NCBI RefSeq assembly: GCF_900537085.1
Contig: NZ_UNRE01000003.1
Location: forward strand, 449,808 to 513,807
Source of the DNA: Agarivorans sp. Alg241-V36
Lineage (GTDB): Bacteria > Pseudomonadota > Gammaproteobacteria > Enterobacterales > Celerinatantimonadaceae
Direction: 5' to 3'
Length of the DNA stretch: 64,000 nucleotides
The notes beneath the pieces were generated by a model. It saw nothing but the letters and a program-made list of their open reading frames with translations. It was not told the DNA's origin and made no database searches. Within the stretch, counting starts at the first letter, position 1. The number at the start of each line of letters is the position of its first letter. A program made the translations under genes and the position numbers. This document shows positions 28,764 through 37,051 of this stretch, piece by piece.

Positions 28764-28779
28764 AGCAGCATTTATGCCA
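28764..28779 (-). promoter_or_regulatory. Predicted sigma54 promoter (-24/-12) of the acetyltransferase/GT operon
   Basis: Minus strand TGGCATAAATGCTGCT: GG and GC are separated by exactly 10 bases, as the sigma54 core requires. Expected transcript start is near 28753, about 36 bases before the ATG. Nearly the same sequence lies before the syp-like operon. Confidence 0.65.
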
Positions 28780-28819
28780 ACAAAATAATCATCATTAATT
28801 CAATAACTTAACAAGAGAC

Positions 28820-28854
28820 AAAAGAGCCAATTGCAGTTTGCAATTGGCTCTTTT
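28820..28854 (-). terminator. Terminator of the wzy-wzx operon, containing a LuxO-type enhancer-like core
   Basis: AAAAGAGCCAATTGCA and its complement form a 16-bp stem with a 3-base loop, 4 bp after the flippase stop, with T residues on the minus-strand side. Its centre, 28831-28843, reads TTGCAGTTTGCAA, an exact match to the TTGCA-N3-TGCAA form known for LuxO sites. So the element may both end the upstream operon and be an activator site for the next one. Confidence 0.75.
28831..28843. promoter_or_regulatory. Predicted LuxO/SypG-type activator site
   Basis: TTGCAGTTTGCAA is a symmetric TTGCA-N3-TGCAA element. It is centred about 60 bp upstream of the sigma54 -24 box at 28777-28778, a normal place for an enhancer. 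Consensus recalled from LuxO of Vibrio; binding is inferred. Confidence 0.55.
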
Positions 28855-28858
28855 CACC

Positions 28859-30280
28859 TTAAACATAAGCTTTCTTAAAATGCACTGTTGGCTTTATCAG
28901 TTGCATGCCCCAGGCCAACAGCCAGCTCAAACCAATTACAGGTAGCAGAGAGGTCCAAATAGAGGGAGTTAAGAAGGGTAAAGCTAACAATAAACCTAAG
29001 GGAGGAAGTAAGGCCGCCAACAAAGGCAGTACTTTATAAGGCAGGGCCTGTAGCCTTAAGCTCATCATAGTAAACAAAACAAAGCGCAGGGCAAATACAC
29101 TGTTGGTGGCCACAATTAGCCCCCAAACACCCCAGCTTGGAATAAGTAAGTAATACAGTCCAACGGCCAAAACTGCAGACAGAGCGTTTATTCGGGGAAG
29201 CCAAACAGGGCTATTAGGTAAATAGCAGCCTATGTCGGTGACCGCTGTAGCTAACTTGAACCCTAAAGCCAATAACATTAACGGCAGCCACTCTATGCCG
29301 CCTAAGTATTCAACTGGCAGTACCCACTTGAGCACCAAAGGCGCAAACAAAGCGGCAGACAGTATTAGCAGCATAAGCGCCAACAGCAAACGCTGATGAA
29401 CCACACACACTTCATTCGCCCCATTGCTTTGCTGCAACACCGTAAACCGGCGCGGTAACCACCAACTTTCTAGCACACCAAAAGCCATGGCGGTGGCTTC
29501 TACCACTTTAATCATAATGGCGTACTGAGCCAGTGTTTCTGCCCCTAACCACTCTGCCAATAACAGGCGATCTAAGCCATGCATAATGAAAAGCGCAAGT
29601 GAGGCTCCAATTAAACAGCGCTGATAGCTTAAGGTTAACTTGGATAAGGCTAGATCTAGCTTTAACTTGAGCTGCTTTCGGCAAAACCACAAACCTATGC
29701 TTAAACCCAAGGCATTAGCCGAAACACTAGCAACAATTACGGCGTCCATTCCCCAACCTTGCTGTAAGCCCAACAAAGTCACCATTACTTGGCAGCTAGC
29801 TTGTGCCACTACCAAGTAAAAATAGCAATTAGCCCGGCGCTCAATGCGCAGCCACATCATGATTGGCTGTAAGGCAATAGAAAATGCTATCACCGCTGCC
29901 ACAGCTGCTAGCTGCACAAGGCTCAAATTGGCGAATATCTCTAAGGGCACCAACGCTAAGGCGAAACCAGCCACTACCGCCAAAAGCAAGCCGTAACTTA
30001 AACTCAATAAAACAGAAGAGGAGATAAGATTGGCTTTGGCCGAAGCGTCTTTACACTCGGGATAAAAACGCGGTAAGGCTCCAGCGCTAATTTCCAGCAG
30101 AGAACATAGCGAAAAAATCACCACTAAGCTTTCTAGTACACCGTATTCTTGCAGGCTCAGGTAGCGGGTTGTTACCGGCAGCATCATTAGGCCAATGCCT
30201 TTCTGCAAGATCATTAATACGCCATATATGCCCATTTCCTGCAGAGACTGGCGCGCTTGTTTGAGCTTACTCCACAGCAT
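28859..30280 (-). CDS. Wzx-like polysaccharide flippase (MATE/MOP superfamily)
   Basis: 473 residues with about 12-14 hydrophobic helices and the N-terminal pattern of polysaccharide exporters (GIYGVLMILQKGIGLMMLPVTTRYLSLQEYG). It should flip undecaprenyl-linked repeat units to the periplasm. It overlaps the upstream GT2 gene by 14 bp and is the last gene of the wzy-GT2-GT2-wzx operon, ending at a strong hairpin. Confidence 0.85.
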   Translation of the reverse strand: MLWSKLKQARQSLQEMGIYGVLMILQKGIGLMMLPVTTRYLSLQEYGVLESLVVIFSLCSLLEISAGALPRFYPECKDASAKANLISSSVLLSLSYGLLLAVVAGFALALVPLEIFANLSLVQLAAVAAVIAFSIALQPIMMWLRIERRANCYFYLVVAQASCQVMVTLLGLQQGWGMDAVIVASVSANALGLSIGLWFCRKQLKLKLDLALSKLTLSYQRCLIGASLALFIMHGLDRLLLAEWLGAETLAQYAIMIKVVEATAMAFGVLESWWLPRRFTVLQQSNGANEVCVVHQRLLLALMLLILSAALFAPLVLKWVLPVEYLGGIEWLPLMLLALGFKLATAVTDIGCYLPNSPVWLPRINALSAVLAVGLYYLLIPSWGVWGLIVATNSVFALRFVLFTMMSLRLQALPYKVLPLLAALLPPLGLLLALPFLTPSIWTSLLPVIGLSWLLAWGMQLIKPTVHFKKAYV

Positions 30281-31232
30281 AATTAGCTCTCCCGGCGCGG
30301 ATCCGAATCAGCCACAGCGCCCACTCTCGGCTGTGCCATTTACTAAAACTGCTCACAAAATAATTATCTTGAGCTGACGCGTCCCCATTATTTAACTGAT
30401 ATTTTTCAATTAGGTGCTGGGTAAAACGCCAATAGCAAAGCAAATCAAACCAACTCACTTGGGTTCTTAGCTGCAAATAAGCATGGCGGCACAGCATTTC
30501 TAAACATTGCGGTGCAGCCTTAGGCAACAATTCACTTTGCTCCATGCGTTGCATAAAATCACCAATGGAAGACATTCGTGCATACAAGCGATGTTTATCG
30601 GCACCAGCACGTCGGCAAATACCTTGTTGGTTATGGCGATAAAAATAGTAAGGTGGGTCAATATGCACCACGGTTTCGGCAAACAGCTCAGCCATGTAAG
30701 AAAAAATTTCGTCTTCAAATAGCTCCCCTTGGGGAAAGCTGATTTGATGCTGAAGAATAAAACTACGACGGAATAGCTTGTTACACACCGAAGTATTTTC
30801 GCTAATATTTTGATGGGCGTAACACTCCACCCCATGGTCAGAAAATTTGCTAAAGCCACAGCTGACCCAATCAGCCTGTTGCTCACTGGCTTGGTTAAAC
30901 ATGTGTTGATACATGTTTTCATCAACATAATCATCACTGTCTAAAAAACCCAAATACTGGCCTTTAGCGTGGCTCATACCTATGTTTCGCGCTTGCGCTA
31001 AGCCAACGTTTTTTTCCAAATTAACGATTCGGATCGGCAAACTAGACTGCTGGGCGAAACGCGTCGCGACTTGGTAGGCATTATCTGGAGAGGCGTCAAT
31101 CACTACAATGATCTCTAGTGAGCGAAGGTGTTGTTTAGCTAAGCTGCTTAAACACAGTAATAAATATTGCTCGGTATTAAATACAGGCACTATCACCGAC
31201 ACGCTCACTTGAGAAGCAAATACACTCTCCAT
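30267..31232 (-). CDS. Glycosyltransferase family 2
   Basis: 321 residues. GT-A fold marks: VSVIVPVFNTEQYLLLCLSSL near the start, VGLAQARNIGM, and the metal-binding FLDSDDYVDENM. A later ELFEDEIFSYMAEL region carries the acidic catalytic-base type motif. Overlaps the next gene (flippase) by 14 bp and the previous GT2 gene by one base (ATGA type), so all are translationally coupled. About 35% similar by eye to the adjacent GT2, suggesting an old duplication. Confidence 0.87.
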   Translation of the reverse strand: MESVFASQVSVSVIVPVFNTEQYLLLCLSSLAKQHLRSLEIIVVIDASPDNAYQVATRFAQQSSLPIRIVNLEKNVGLAQARNIGMSHAKGQYLGFLDSDDYVDENMYQHMFNQASEQQADWVSCGFSKFSDHGVECYAHQNISENTSVCNKLFRRSFILQHQISFPQGELFEDEIFSYMAELFAETVVHIDPPYYFYRHNQQGICRRAGADKHRLYARMSSIGDFMQRMEQSELLPKAAPQCLEMLCRHAYLQLRTQVSWFDLLCYWRFTQHLIEKYQLNNGDASAQDNYFVSSFSKWHSREWALWLIRIRAGRANYAVE

Positions 31233-32236
31233 TATTTTGCTCCTTCTGTACTAAAGCTTGGAGCTAACAACCCTGCCGAAAATTGCTGTTTAAGCTGGCG
31301 CGCTTTAACCCAATAACTCAACAGTACAATGCGCGCTACCGAGCCTCGAAATTTTAGATAGCGGCTCACCTTATAGTCTTGAGGCAATACCACGCAGCGT
31401 TCAACTAAGCGATACTTTGCGACTAAATGGTCGATAAAACTAAAGAAGCCTAATAAATCGATGGCCGAAATATGATAATAAAGCGCGCTTAAGGCATGGT
31501 TAGCTAAACACTGCAATAGCTCTGCAGCATGGTCTTCAATAGCACCTCTGCGCTCCATGTCTGCCAAAAACCTCGCTAGCATAAGTTGCTTGTCGTAGAG
31601 GTTAAATCGGCCATGATTATCGCCTCGACACAAACCCTCTGGGCTCAAGCGATAGTTGTATAGCACTTGCTTTACCTCTGCGACATTCTCCGTGGCAAAA
31701 CGCGCGGTATAAACAAAAGGTTCATCCTCAAAAATCAGGTTGCTGTAAAAATTGATTTGTTTAGATAGCAAGTAAACTCGACGAAATAGTTTATTAGTAA
31801 CAAAGGTATCGTCGTAATACTCTTTGGTGGGAATATTGTGGTATTCCACACTGGAAGCGTGCGTTTCGAAAGAACGCATCTGGCAGCTCACTACATCAGC
31901 ATTGGTATTTAAGGCTTTGCAGAACATCAGCTCAAACATGTTGGGTTCTACATAATCATCGCTATCTACAAAACCGATGTATTCTCCCTGAGCAGATTGC
32001 ATGGCAATGTTACGCGCCATCGACACTCCAACATTCTGTTCCAATACAATTTTGCGAAAACGCTCTGGGTATTGAATACAAAACTCTCCAGCAATAGCCG
32101 CGCAGTTGTCTGGAGAAGCGTCAATCACCACAATCACCTCAACATGTTCTAGCGTTTGTTTTGCCAAAGAGCTCAAACAACTCGCAAGGTAGTGCTCAGA
32201 TTTATAGACGGGAACGATAATAGATACATTAAACAT
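31232..32236 (-). CDS. Glycosyltransferase family 2
   Basis: 334 residues from ATG 32236, preferred over ATG 32260 because of GAGGG 7-8 bases upstream. Same architecture as its downstream neighbour: VSIIVPVYKSEHYLASCLSSL, VGVSMARNIAM, FVDSDDYVEPNM and LIFEDEPFVYTARF. Cytoplasmic sugar transfer to the repeat unit is the likely job; sugar not known. Second gene of the wzy operon, 145 bp after wzy. Confidence 0.87.
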   Translation of the reverse strand: MFNVSIIVPVYKSEHYLASCLSSLAKQTLEHVEVIVVIDASPDNCAAIAGEFCIQYPERFRKIVLEQNVGVSMARNIAMQSAQGEYIGFVDSDDYVEPNMFELMFCKALNTNADVVSCQMRSFETHASSVEYHNIPTKEYYDDTFVTNKLFRRVYLLSKQINFYSNLIFEDEPFVYTARFATENVAEVKQVLYNYRLSPEGLCRGDNHGRFNLYDKQLMLARFLADMERRGAIEDHAAELLQCLANHALSALYYHISAIDLLGFFSFIDHLVAKYRLVERCVVLPQDYKVSRYLKFRGSVARIVLLSYWVKARQLKQQFSAGLLAPSFSTEGAK

Positions 32237-32380
32237 GGCGAAGCCCTCTTTGCTATTCATCGACCTTAAAGTTCAAGTTCGATTACAGGTCATAGCAACA
32301 CTACAGCAAGAGCTAGGCCAGCAAGGATTAGTGGCTATTTTTCAATGATATAGATAGAAAAAAGAAAGCAGACAAAGGTG

Positions 32381-33778
32381 TTATTTAGTGGGCTTTGCAT
32401 TATGCAATGGTTGACGAAGTAGCTGAGCAATCGCCACCACTAAGGCAGTAAATATATAAATTGGCCAGGTGAAACCTTGAGTAAGAAAAGTGCCTGAAAC
32501 AATAGTGCCCAACATGCCGGCAAACACCCCTTCGGCACAGGAATATAAACCCGCATGTTTTGTCTTTGCCTCACAGGCTAAGGCTTGCAGATTTTGGTGG
32601 GCCAGCCTACATACTTTAAATAGCAAAGTGCAAAACACCATAAAACCCACAAAACCGGTTTCGGCCAATACCCCAAACCAAGTGCTATGCACTGCATGGT
32701 TTTTACCATCCCAGTGAGATGAGAAAAAATAGTAGTTCGCATAAAAGTTATCTATGCCCACGCCTGTAATAGGATTATAAAGGGCCATTTTGAAAGCCGC
32801 TTGCCAGGCATAAATACGGCCCATTGATGACTCGTCAATACCCGACTCAGCCGCCCCACCCGAGCTACGCTCGGACACGCCGGCCAATACAAATAGTATC
32901 GGCAAAGCCAAGGCCCCGGCACTTATTAGCAATGCTTTGTTTTCCACTCTTCGCCAAGCCAGTACTGCGCTAATGGTAGCAATACCCAGCAGGCCGCCGC
33001 GGCTTTGGGTGGCTAAAATAGCCATAATAATGGTAACTGCAGACACCAAAGCTAATAAACGAACCAAAGACACACCTCGCTTTAAACTATAAGCCAAGGC
33101 AAAACCTAAGGGGAATTGCAGGGTTAAAGCTAAGTCATTAGGATCGCCCAATACCGAGCCCATAGAACGACCAATGGTGACACGGGTGCCTTCTACCATT
33201 TCAATACCGGCTGCAGCATTTTGCAGGGCAACAATGGCTATCATTAAACCGCACACACAAAAGGCAATTGCCGCCTTTACAAAATCTTCAGGACGGCGCA
33301 TCAACCAAGCAATAGCCACCGTCATTAAGGCTATTTTGCTAAACACACCATTAAAGTAGGCCATGGCAACCGGCCTACTGCTGGCAAACACCACGCCTAC
33401 CGCGCACAAAGCCACAAATAACATTAGACAGCTAAGCTCTTTACCCCAGTAGATTTGCATTTTGCGAGAAATAAACAAATGCCAAGCTAAACAGGCCAGC
33501 GAAGCCAAGGCTAATAGTTGCGGAATGCGCAAAACATATAAAGCAGGAAAGGCTTCATGCAAGCGGAAAAAAGAAAAACAAACAAAGCCAAGCACTACCC
33601 AAAAGGGCTGCTTCATCACGGCTACCACCAATAGAGGCAGCACGCCTAAGGCTATAGGGATCAATGGATTAGGAAGCTTAAACCAAGTCAAAACAACCAC
33701 AAAAATAACCAACAGCGAACAAACAATAGGCTTCAAGCGTATTGCGGTTTTAGGCTGCTTATCTATGGCTATTTTCAT
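32381..33778 (-). CDS. Wzy/WaaL-like polymerase or O-antigen ligase-family protein
   Basis: 465 residues from ATG 33778 (a longer open frame starts inside the palindromic promoter). About 11-12 membrane helices with a large periplasmic loop (~300-370). The Wzy_C domain shows ATQSRGGLLGI and the GVGIDNFYANYYF...HAVHSTWFGVLAETGFVGF pattern with catalytic-type Arg and His. With a Wzx-like flippase in the same operon, polymerase (Wzy) is more likely than ligase. First gene of the operon; driven by one of two face-to-face sigma54 promoters. Confidence 0.83.
   Translation of the reverse strand: MKIAIDKQPKTAIRLKPIVCSLLVIFVVVLTWFKLPNPLIPIALGVLPLLVVAVMKQPFWVVLGFVCFSFFRLHEAFPALYVLRIPQLLALASLACLAWHLFISRKMQIYWGKELSCLMLFVALCAVGVVFASSRPVAMAYFNGVFSKIALMTVAIAWLMRRPEDFVKAAIAFCVCGLMIAIVALQNAAAGIEMVEGTRVTIGRSMGSVLGDPNDLALTLQFPLGFALAYSLKRGVSLVRLLALVSAVTIIMAILATQSRGGLLGIATISAVLAWRRVENKALLISAGALALPILFVLAGVSERSSGGAAESGIDESSMGRIYAWQAAFKMALYNPITGVGIDNFYANYYFFSSHWDGKNHAVHSTWFGVLAETGFVGFMVFCTLLFKVCRLAHQNLQALACEAKTKHAGLYSCAEGVFAGMLGTIVSGTFLTQGFTWPIYIFTALVVAIAQLLRQPLHNAKPTK
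33455..33467 (+). promoter_or_regulatory. Possible activator site inside wzy
   Basis: TTGCATTTTGCGA has the same TTGCA-N3-TGCGA form as the sites before the LruC and syp-like operons. It lies within coding sequence about 330 bp from the paired sigma54 promoters, so it may be chance or a remote enhancer. Confidence 0.3.
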
Positions 33779-33790
33779 CTGATTCGCTCT

Positions 33791-33838
33791 CTGGCATTTA
33801 GCTTGCTTATGTAGAGCTATAAGCAAGCTAAATGCCAG
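33791..33838. promoter_or_regulatory. Perfect palindrome made of two face-to-face predicted sigma54 promoters
   Basis: Two 20-bp arms are perfect inverted copies around an 8-base centre (33811-33818). Each arm contains TGGCATTTAGCTTGCT (plus 33792-33807; minus 33837-33822): GG-N10-GC with ideal TGGCA and TTGCT ends. The plus element points to the GT2 gene at 33859, the minus one to wzy at 33778. Both starts should fall in the 8-base centre, so the two polymerases would compete and the transcripts overlap. Confidence 0.72.
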
Positions 33839-33858
33839 CTAACAATCAGGAGTTAACT

Positions 33859-34803
33859 ATGTCTCAGCTTAAGAATATTCAACCGGTATGCAGTGTCGTG
33901 ATCCCTACTTACAATTGCTTAGGCTACTTAAAGCAAGCCTTAGAAAGTGTTGAGCAACAAAACGTAGCTGCGCTAGAAATTATTGTAGTAGACGATAATT
34001 CAAGTGATGGCACCTGGCAGTGGCTGCAAGCGCAACAAGAAAAAATGCCTAATTTGCGTAGAATTAAACTCTCAGGTAAAGGCCCGGCAGTGGCGCGCAA
34101 TATCGCGATTCAGCAAGCTAAAGCACCGCTTATCGCTTTTTTAGATGCCGATGACATTTGGTTAGCCGGCAAGTTGCAACGCCAAATCAAGTTTCACCAA
34201 GCTAATCCAGCGCTAAGCTTTAGTTTTACTGATTACCGCCACGTAGCAGAAAACGGTGAAGACCGAGGAACCTGTTTCGAGTTTTGGCCAAGCTATCGCC
34301 AGCTCAGCCAACAAGCCAAATGCTACCAGCTTAAACCCGACGCTGCCGCCAGCTTGTTTGCCGAAAATGTAGTAGGCACTTCAACGGTTATGGCCTCGCG
34401 CGCTGCGCTACTAAAATGCTTCGCCTTTGATGAACAACTGCCTTCAGCAGAAGACTGGGATTTATGGTTGAAGCTGGCACTGCTTGGGCCGGTAGGCATT
34501 GCTAACTATTGTGATTGTGAGTACCTAATGCGTGATGGCTCGGAAAGTAGCAAAAGCCAGTTGCGGATTAAAGCTATGCACATTATCTACCAGCGCTATG
34601 CACCTGCAATAAAGCAGCAATCACCAAAAGCCCTAGCCCAAGCAAAAGCGCGCATCGCTACTGCTGAAGCAGAATTAAGTAATGAACAAAGCCTGCGCCT
34701 ATCAGCGATATTCTCAAGAATTCAGGCGCTGTATTATTCGCCCAACCGCCGCCGACTTATTGAAACCTTGGCCGATACCCGAAACTTGTTATTGCTGAGA
34801 TAA
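33859..34803 (+). CDS. Glycosyltransferase family 2
   Basis: 314 residues from ATG 33859 with AGGAG 7 bases upstream; an ATG at 33832 lies inside the palindrome and is rejected. GT-A marks: CSVVIPTYNCLGYLKQALESV, VDDNSSDGTWQW, GPAVARNIAI, FLDADDIWLAGKL and a C-terminal EDWDLWLKLAL acceptor region. Single gene divergent from the wzy operon. Acts in the cytoplasm on an exopolysaccharide precursor; sugar unknown. Confidence 0.87.
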   Translation: MSQLKNIQPVCSVVIPTYNCLGYLKQALESVEQQNVAALEIIVVDDNSSDGTWQWLQAQQEKMPNLRRIKLSGKGPAVARNIAIQQAKAPLIAFLDADDIWLAGKLQRQIKFHQANPALSFSFTDYRHVAENGEDRGTCFEFWPSYRQLSQQAKCYQLKPDAAASLFAENVVGTSTVMASRAALLKCFAFDEQLPSAEDWDLWLKLALLGPVGIANYCDCEYLMRDGSESSKSQLRIKAMHIIYQRYAPAIKQQSPKALAQAKARIATAEAELSNEQSLRLSAIFSRIQALYYSPNRRRLIETLADTRNLLLLR

Positions 34804-34830
34804 CAAACAAAGCTTATTCCTATTCAAACA

Positions 34831-34863
34831 AAAAGGCGACCAAAGATGCTTAGGCCGCCTTTG
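34831..34863. terminator. Terminator between GT2 and ABC operon
   Basis: AAAGGCGACC and GGCCGCCTTT pair (one mismatch) with an 11-base loop. The genes converge here, so it may serve both; T runs are short. Confidence 0.6.
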
Positions 34864-34884
34864 TTCTTACTGATATTTATTCAC

Positions 34885-36267
34885 TTATAAACGCACTACA
34901 GTATCGCAGCGTTTTTCAATCATATAAGGATCGTGGCTTACTAATAACAACGCACAACCTTGTTGTTTCGCCAAATCCACTAATAGGTCAGTCACCTCTT
35001 TAGCAATAATCGGGTCAAGGCGAGAGGTCGGCTCATCGGCAAATAAGAACACAGGGTCTAGTAACAAGGCACGCAAAATTGCAAAGCGCTGCAACTCTCC
35101 CCCCGACACTTCGGTGCTTCGGCGTTCTAAAAGCTCTGGTGCCAAGTTTAGCTTTTCCATTAAAACCGGCACTCGCTTGCGATCAAGCTTGTGCAGCTTG
35201 AGTAAATCCTCAAGCAATACCCCAAGTGAAACACTAGCAGTAATCGCCGCAGGAGGATCTTGGTAAAGCTTTAGCCATTGGTAAGGTTTAGCTTGGTTCG
35301 TTAGCTTATTTACTTTGCCTTCAACTGGCTTAAGTAAGCCCAACAAGGTATCGCCCAAGGTACTTTTACCACAGCCACTGTCGCCTACCACACCAACCAC
35401 TTCTCCGGTATGAATCGTAAACTCGATGCCTTTAGAGAGCGCAGCGCCATTGCGACCTATCGCCAAGTTTTTGGTTTCAAGCACCGGGGTCTTAGCTATT
35501 TGGCTTTTCTCTCGCTGTTGCCAATGGCGCGGGTCCGCGGCAATCAGCGACTGGGTATAAGCATGTTGAGGATTCTCCAATACTTGCTCAGCACTGCCCC
35601 GCTCAACCACAACCCCTTCTTTCATCACAATAATCTCACCGCCAATCTGGCGAGCAACTTCAATGTCATGAGTAATGGTAAGCAAACCACCACCCTTGGC
35701 ACTATCGATTAGCAATTGAATTATGTCGTCTCTGCGGCTGACATCTAAGCCTTTTGTTGGCTCATCGGCCAGTACCAATTTAGCGCCACCAGCTGTTGCT
35801 GCGCTTACCGCTAAACGCTGCGCCATACCGCCAGACAGTTGCCCAGGTCGTTTTGCAGCGCTGCTTTTTAGGCCCACTCGGTCTAGGTCTTCTATGGCGC
35901 GATTAAATGCAGCTTCTCCTTCAAGCTTGTGCAAACACTCGTAAACTTCAGAGACTTGCTGAAAGGCTGGCATTAAGGGGTCAAGTGCGCGCCACGGTTC
36001 TTGCGGCAGCATTATCACTTGGCGACCCCAAAGGTTAACTAGTGACTTTCGGTCATGAACTTGACCAAATACCTCTACCCCACCTTGCTGCGATAATTCG
36101 CTGGGTAACAAACCTACAATGGCCTGAGCCAACAAACTCTTGCCAGAACCCGTTTGGCCCAGAATAGTAAGCGGTTTATCTTGGTATAACTTAAGTGATA
36201 AAGGCTGAAGCAGCTCCAACTCTTTTGCTTTAATCGAAAGATCAGTCAGCTGAATTAAGAGATTCAC
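34885..36267 (-). CDS. ABC transporter ATPase, two nucleotide-binding domains fused (Opp/Dpp/Nik type)
   Basis: 460 residues with two complete ABC domains. First: Walker A GQTGSGKS, signature LSGGMAQR, Walker B LVLADEPT (~35-175). Second: GDSGCGKS, signature VSGGELQR, Walker B LFADEPTS (~290-425). This is a fusion of DppD- and DppF-like subunits that are separate in E. coli. Overlaps the upstream permease by 26 bp. Last gene of a five-gene unit behind a predicted Zur box, so import of a zinc complex is inferred. Confidence 0.87.
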   Translation of the reverse strand: MNLLIQLTDLSIKAKELELLQPLSLKLYQDKPLTILGQTGSGKSLLAQAIVGLLPSELSQQGGVEVFGQVHDRKSLVNLWGRQVIMLPQEPWRALDPLMPAFQQVSEVYECLHKLEGEAAFNRAIEDLDRVGLKSSAAKRPGQLSGGMAQRLAVSAATAGGAKLVLADEPTKGLDVSRRDDIIQLLIDSAKGGGLLTITHDIEVARQIGGEIIVMKEGVVVERGSAEQVLENPQHAYTQSLIAADPRHWQQREKSQIAKTPVLETKNLAIGRNGAALSKGIEFTIHTGEVVGVVGDSGCGKSTLGDTLLGLLKPVEGKVNKLTNQAKPYQWLKLYQDPPAAITASVSLGVLLEDLLKLHKLDRKRVPVLMEKLNLAPELLERRSTEVSGGELQRFAILRALLLDPVFLFADEPTSRLDPIIAKEVTDLLVDLAKQQGCALLLVSHDPYMIEKRCDTVVRL

Positions 36268-37051
36268 GGCTCGCTCCTGCTAATAAATGAAAACCTAGTA
36301 CCAATAGCGCAACCACTAGCAGGGGCTGAGCTAATACCCATGGCGCTTCAATATAAAATGGGAACAACTCAACACTCATTAAGCCAAGCTCAGCCAAAGG
36401 AGGTTGAATACCTACCGCGATAAAACCAAGTGAAGCCATCATTAAAATGGCATTCGCAGCGCCAAAAGCCGCCATAGTAAATACCGAAGGAGCCACAGCT
36501 GGCCAAATATGGCGCTTAAATTGATACCACTTACCAAAGCCCATCATCGCTGAAACTTGTCTCTCTGGGCTATCAACAATGGTTCGAGTAATTGCGCGGG
36601 TCACGCGATAATACTCAACCCATTGCACCAATGAGATAGCGAGGTACATCACCAGAAAAGAGCCAGGCGCCAACGCAGACAGTAATAACACCAACACCAA
36701 ACCAGGCAGCGCCAGTAGAATATTCACTACTACGTCTAAACCTTGCTCAACTCGACCTCCCGCCCAAGCAGAACAAACGCCAAGCGTTACACCTAATACC
36801 GACGCGCTAATAACGCAAAGCACGCCCAAGCTAAATGACAAGCCAATAGCACTGGCTAAACGGGTCATCATATCTCGGCCAAAATGATCAGTACCTAGCC
36901 AGTTGTCACCACTTGGAAGGAGTAAACGCTGTGCTAAGTTTTGCTCATCAATACTATGCGGAGAAAAGCATGCCACCAATATTGAAAATGCCAGCAGGCC
37001 AAGCAGTATTGTTAAGCCAAGCTTTTGATTTAAATTAATTTGTTTCATCAT
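36242..37051 (-). CDS. ABC transporter permease, DppC/NikC-like
   Basis: 269 residues: five to six membrane helices, an N-terminal periplasmic loop with GTDHFGRDMMTRL (family hallmark) and the cytoplasmic coupling region with a NAILMMASLGFIAVGIQPP stretch. Overlaps both neighbours (4 bp with the DppB-like gene, 26 bp with the ATPase gene), so the three are tightly coupled. Imports a peptide-sized or metallophore substrate. Confidence 0.87.
   Translation of the reverse strand: MMKQINLNQKLGLTILLGLLAFSILVACFSPHSIDEQNLAQRLLLPSGDNWLGTDHFGRDMMTRLASAIGLSFSLGVLCVISASVLGVTLGVCSAWAGGRVEQGLDVVVNILLALPGLVLVLLLSALAPGSFLVMYLAISLVQWVEYYRVTRAITRTIVDSPERQVSAMMGFGKWYQFKRHIWPAVAPSVFTMAAFGAANAILMMASLGFIAVGIQPPLAELGLMSVELFPFYIEAPWVLAQPLLVVALLVLGFHLLAGASRESLNSAD

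Noticed and set aside
33832-33858. ATG 33832 as the start of the GT2 gene
   Set aside because: It lies inside the right arm of the palindrome and lacks a ribosome site; ATG 33859 has AGGAG.
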